Assembly (NCBI RefSeq): GCF_014251315.1
Contig: NZ_CP059185.1
Location: forward strand, 205,017-269,016
DNA length: 64,000 nt
Direction: 5' to 3'
DNA from: Blattabacterium cuenoti
GTDB lineage: Bacteria > Bacteroidota > Bacteroidia > Flavobacteriales > Blattabacteriaceae
Each line of letters opens with the position of its first letter. The first letter of the stretch is position 1. Shown here one piece after another: positions 61,709-64,000 of the stretch. Made by a program: the position numbers and the translations under genes. A model generated the notes under the pieces. That model had not been told where the DNA came from. It made no database searches and saw nothing but the letters and a program-made list of their open reading frames with translations.

Positions 61709-62917
61709 ATGGTTCATTTTTTTATTTTAAAATATTTAATTAGTATCTCTTTTTTTATCAATATCAATTCTGTTTTTCACAGAGCTATTATAGCTTTTTT
61801 TTTATCGTTTTGTATAGCTTTGGTTTTGTATAAAAAAATTATATGTTGGAACCAAAAAAATAGTATTATAGGAGAGAAAATACGAGATCTTGAACTTTTT
61901 GGTCAAAAAGAAAAAGAAGGAACCCCAACAATGGGAGGTATTGTCATGATATTTTCCACATTAATTCCTACAATATTTTTTTCTACATTAAGTAATGTAT
62001 ATGTATTAATATTGATAATGACTACATTGTATATGGGTTGTATTGGATTTATAGATGATTATATTAAAATTAAACATAATAAAAAAGGACTTAGTATAAT
62101 GGGAAAAATATTCAGCCAGATTTTATTAGGAATTTTTATTGGAATCACTATGTACTTTAATACAAACATTTCTATTCAAAAACAAAAAATAGAATCACAA
62201 GATTCACACTTTTCGAAAAAAAAAGAATTTGGGTTCAAAACCACTATTCCTATTTTTTCTTACACATGTCATAATAATGAATTTAACTATGCTTATCTTT
62301 TAAGTTGGTATAATAAAAAATGGAAGAAATATGCATGGATTATTTTTATTCCTGTTGTTATTGTAATTATAACATTTTTATCCAATGGAGCTAATATAAC
62401 TGATGGAATAGACGGATTAACAGCTGGAATTTCTTCTATTATTTTTGCTACATTATCTTTATTATCTATTATTTCCAGTAATAAAATATATTCCTATTAT
62501 TTTCATTTTATATATATTCCTCATCTAGAAGAAATCATCATATTCTCTTTTTCTTTTTTAGGATCTTTGATCAGTTTTCTTTGGTATAATACTTATCCAG
62601 CTCAAATTTTCATGGGAGATACTGGTAGTTTAACTATAGGAGGAGTTATCGCTACACTAGCTATTATAAATAGAAAAGAATTAATATTGCCTATTTTATG
62701 TGGAATTTTTTTTATAGAAAATATTTCTGTAATCATACAAGTATTGTATTTTAAATATTCTAAAAAAAAATATGGCATAGGAAAAAGAATTTTTCTCATG
62801 GCTCCTTTACATCATCATTTTCAAAAACTAGGATATCATGAAAATAAAATTTTCAATCGTTTTATTATTATACAAATGATGCTCTCTATGTTAGTATTTA
62901 TTTTATTAATTATATAA
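61709..62917 (+). CDS. mraY: Phospho-N-acetylmuramoyl-pentapeptide transferase
   Basis: MraY makes lipid I in the inner membrane. About ten membrane helices are visible, with the family segments KEGTPTMGGIVMIFSTLIPT, MGCIGFIDDYIKIKHNKKGL (catalytic DD), NGANITDGIDGLTAG, FMGDTGSLTIGG and the C-terminal MAPLHHHFQKLGYHE. An enlarged periplasmic loop of about 60 residues follows helix 4-5, as in other Bacteroidetes. The length of 402 residues is normal. It starts 1 base after the murE stop. Confidence 0.96.
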   Translation: MVHFFILKYLISISFFININSVFHRAIIAFFLSFCIALVLYKKIICWNQKNSIIGEKIRDLELFGQKEKEGTPTMGGIVMIFSTLIPTIFFSTLSNVYVLILIMTTLYMGCIGFIDDYIKIKHNKKGLSIMGKIFSQILLGIFIGITMYFNTNISIQKQKIESQDSHFSKKKEFGFKTTIPIFSYTCHNNEFNYAYLLSWYNKKWKKYAWIIFIPVVIVIITFLSNGANITDGIDGLTAGISSIIFATLSLLSIISSNKIYSYYFHFIYIPHLEEIIIFSFSFLGSLISFLWYNTYPAQIFMGDTGSLTIGGVIATLAIINRKELILPILCGIFFIENISVIIQVLYFKYSKKKYGIGKRIFLMAPLHHHFQKLGYHENKIFNRFIIIQMMLSMLVFILLII

Positions 62918-62928
62918 AAAAAATAAAA

Positions 62929-64000
62929 ATGAAAAAAAAATTCATAATTGTATTAGGTGGAGGAGAAAGTGGAGTAGGCGCAGCTTTACTAGCTAAAAAA
63001 AATGGATTAAAAATATTTTTATCGGATTCTGGAATGATTCTAAATAAATATAAAAAAATTTTAGTAAGAAATAGAATTCCTTTTGAAGAGAAAGGACATA
63101 CAGAAAATATAATTATTCGAAACGCTATTAAAGTAATAAAAAGTCCTGGAATTTCTTCTAAAAAGAATCCTTTGATAAAAAAAATTGATTTTTTGGGGAT
63201 TCCTATACAATCCGAATTAGAATTCGGTAAAAGTTATATCGAAAACTCCTATGTTATCGGAATTACAGGAAGTAATGGAAAAACAACAACTTGTTCTATT
63301 ATTTATAAAATTCTTAAAAAAAAAGGAATGAATGTAGGAGTAGCAGGAAATATTGGACATAGTTTTTCTAAAGAAGTCATAAAAAAAAAGATGTTTATAT
63401 ATTAGAAATGAGTAGTTTTCAATTAGATGATTGTTTCAATTTCCGTACAAATATTGCAGTATTATTAAACATAACAAGAGATCATTTAAATAGATATGAT
63501 GATATTGAAAATTATATTGATTCCAAATTTAGAATAGCAACTTTTCAAAAAAAAGAAGATATTTTCATTTATAATCATGATGATCCTATTATAAGAAAGG
63601 GGTTAAAAAAATATCCTGTTATATCTCGTTGCATTCCTTTTTCTATAAAGGAAGAATTACATATGGGGGCTTATATAAAAGATCAAAAAATATTTATTCG
63701 AAATCAAAAAAATCAAGAAATATATTTTCTAAATGTGAAAGATATTCCTTTAATAGGAGATCATAATTTATATAATATTCTAGCTTCATTAATTATATCC
63801 GAAATATTAAACGTAAAAAAAGAATTAATAATTTCTATACTATTAAAATTAAAATCTATAGAACATCGTATGGAAAAAATACTAAATATGAATGGAATAC
63901 AATTCATTAATGATTCTAAAGCTACTAATGTTAATGCAGTTTTTTATGCATTAAAAAGTATGAATGCACCTATTATATGGATAGCTGGAGGAGAAGACAA
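62929..64000 (+). CDS. murD: UDP-MurNAc-L-alanine:D-glutamate ligase, frameshifted in a poly(A) tract and cut by the window end
   Basis: MurD adds D-Glu to UDP-MurNAc-L-Ala. The first frame (62929-63405) shows IIVLGGGESGVGAALLAKKN, VIKSPGISSKKNPLI, GITGSNGKTTTCSIIY and VAGNIGHSFSKEV, then hits TAG right after nine A (63381-63389). One more A continues the protein as DVYILEMSSFQLDDCF, LLNITRDHLNRYDD, IPLIGDHNLYNIL, IEHRMEKI and FINDSKATNVNAV to the window end with no further break. All MurD motifs lie on both sides. It follows mraY by 11 bases. As this step is essential and the rest of the pathway is intact, slippage rescue or a sequencing error is more likely than loss. Confidence 0.88.

Noticed and set aside
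1-64000. CRISPR array, insertion sequence, prophage, toxin-antitoxin or defence island
   Set aside because: No regularly spaced repeats, transposase, integrase, cas or toxin-like gene was seen on either strand; every gene but the lipoprotein belongs to a known housekeeping or biosynthetic family, and the porin-like and FtsL/CcoQ calls are weak but plausible.
1-64000. UGA-as-Trp genetic code, as in some tiny symbionts
   Set aside because: TGA ends several genes at conserved C-termini (for example hisC, hisD, trpF, ccoQ), and Trp is encoded by TGG, so the standard code applies.

Overview
The window looks like part of the chromosome of a strongly reduced, very A+T-rich Bacteroidetes (Flavobacteriales) endosymbiont, most likely Blattabacterium, the fat-body symbiont of cockroaches. 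Four things point there. The gene families are typical of Bacteroidetes: fused CcoN/CcoO, DUF151+UVR nuclease, split transketolase, an OmpA with thrombospondin type 3 repeats, a Porin_10-like protein and TAnnTTTG promoter boxes. Amino-acid pathways are complete but lack mobile DNA around them. Coding density is extreme, with ATGA overlaps and convergent genes that overlap. The standard genetic code is used, with TGA as stop. The species assignment is inference; no ribosomal RNA lies in the window.

Layout. 1-12.3 kb: ndk, LemA/TPM membrane proteins, valS, folA, a DUF151 nuclease, an orphan coiled-coil lipoprotein, pdhB, metF, serS, then the operon rsmA-folD-queE. 12.3-19.5 kb, minus strand: a complete histidine operon hisG-D-C-B-H-A-F-IE. 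19.7-24.3 kb, plus strand: xth, aroK, tilS, serC and a YggS-type PLP protein, with tRNA-Lys on the opposite strand. 24.2-30.6 kb, minus strand: a complete tryptophan operon trpE-G-D-C-F-B-A. 30.9-39.9 kb, plus strand: a Porin_10-like protein, a glucosaminidase, gcvH and a cbb3 oxidase cluster (ccoI, ccoS, ccoNO, ccoQ, ccoP, ccoH). 39.9-47.5 kb: maeB, murI, rpsT with tRNA-Glu, an NlpC/P60 peptidase, aroA, a MazG-like protein and the two-gene transketolase. 47.5-57 kb: smpB, an OmpA-like protein, tatC, ychF, an M42 peptidase, dapF, a DegP-type protease, LptG-type permease and tgt. 57-64 kb: the division/cell-wall cluster rsmH-ftsL-ftsI-murE-mraY-murD, with murD cut by the window end.

How the genes work together. 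The his and trp operons, with aroK, aroA, serC, dapF and metF, fit a symbiont that makes amino acids for its host. The folate one-carbon genes (folA, folD, metF, gcvH) sit among them. PdhB, MaeB and the cbb3 oxidase indicate aerobic respiration. A full peptidoglycan route (murI, dapF, murE, mraY, murD, ftsI) plus wall hydrolases and outer-membrane proteins indicates a retained Gram-negative envelope.

No CRISPR array, insertion sequence, prophage, defence system or origin is visible, and no stretch above 300 bases lacks a gene. The two most interesting signals are: (1) one-base frameshifts inside poly(A) tracts of trpF and murD in otherwise intact pathways, which suggests reading through RNA polymerase slippage, or a homopolymer sequencing error; and (2) structured 5' leaders ahead of both hisG and trpE, each with a TATATTTG promoter box and a terminator-like hairpin just before the first gene, which suggests attenuation-type control.
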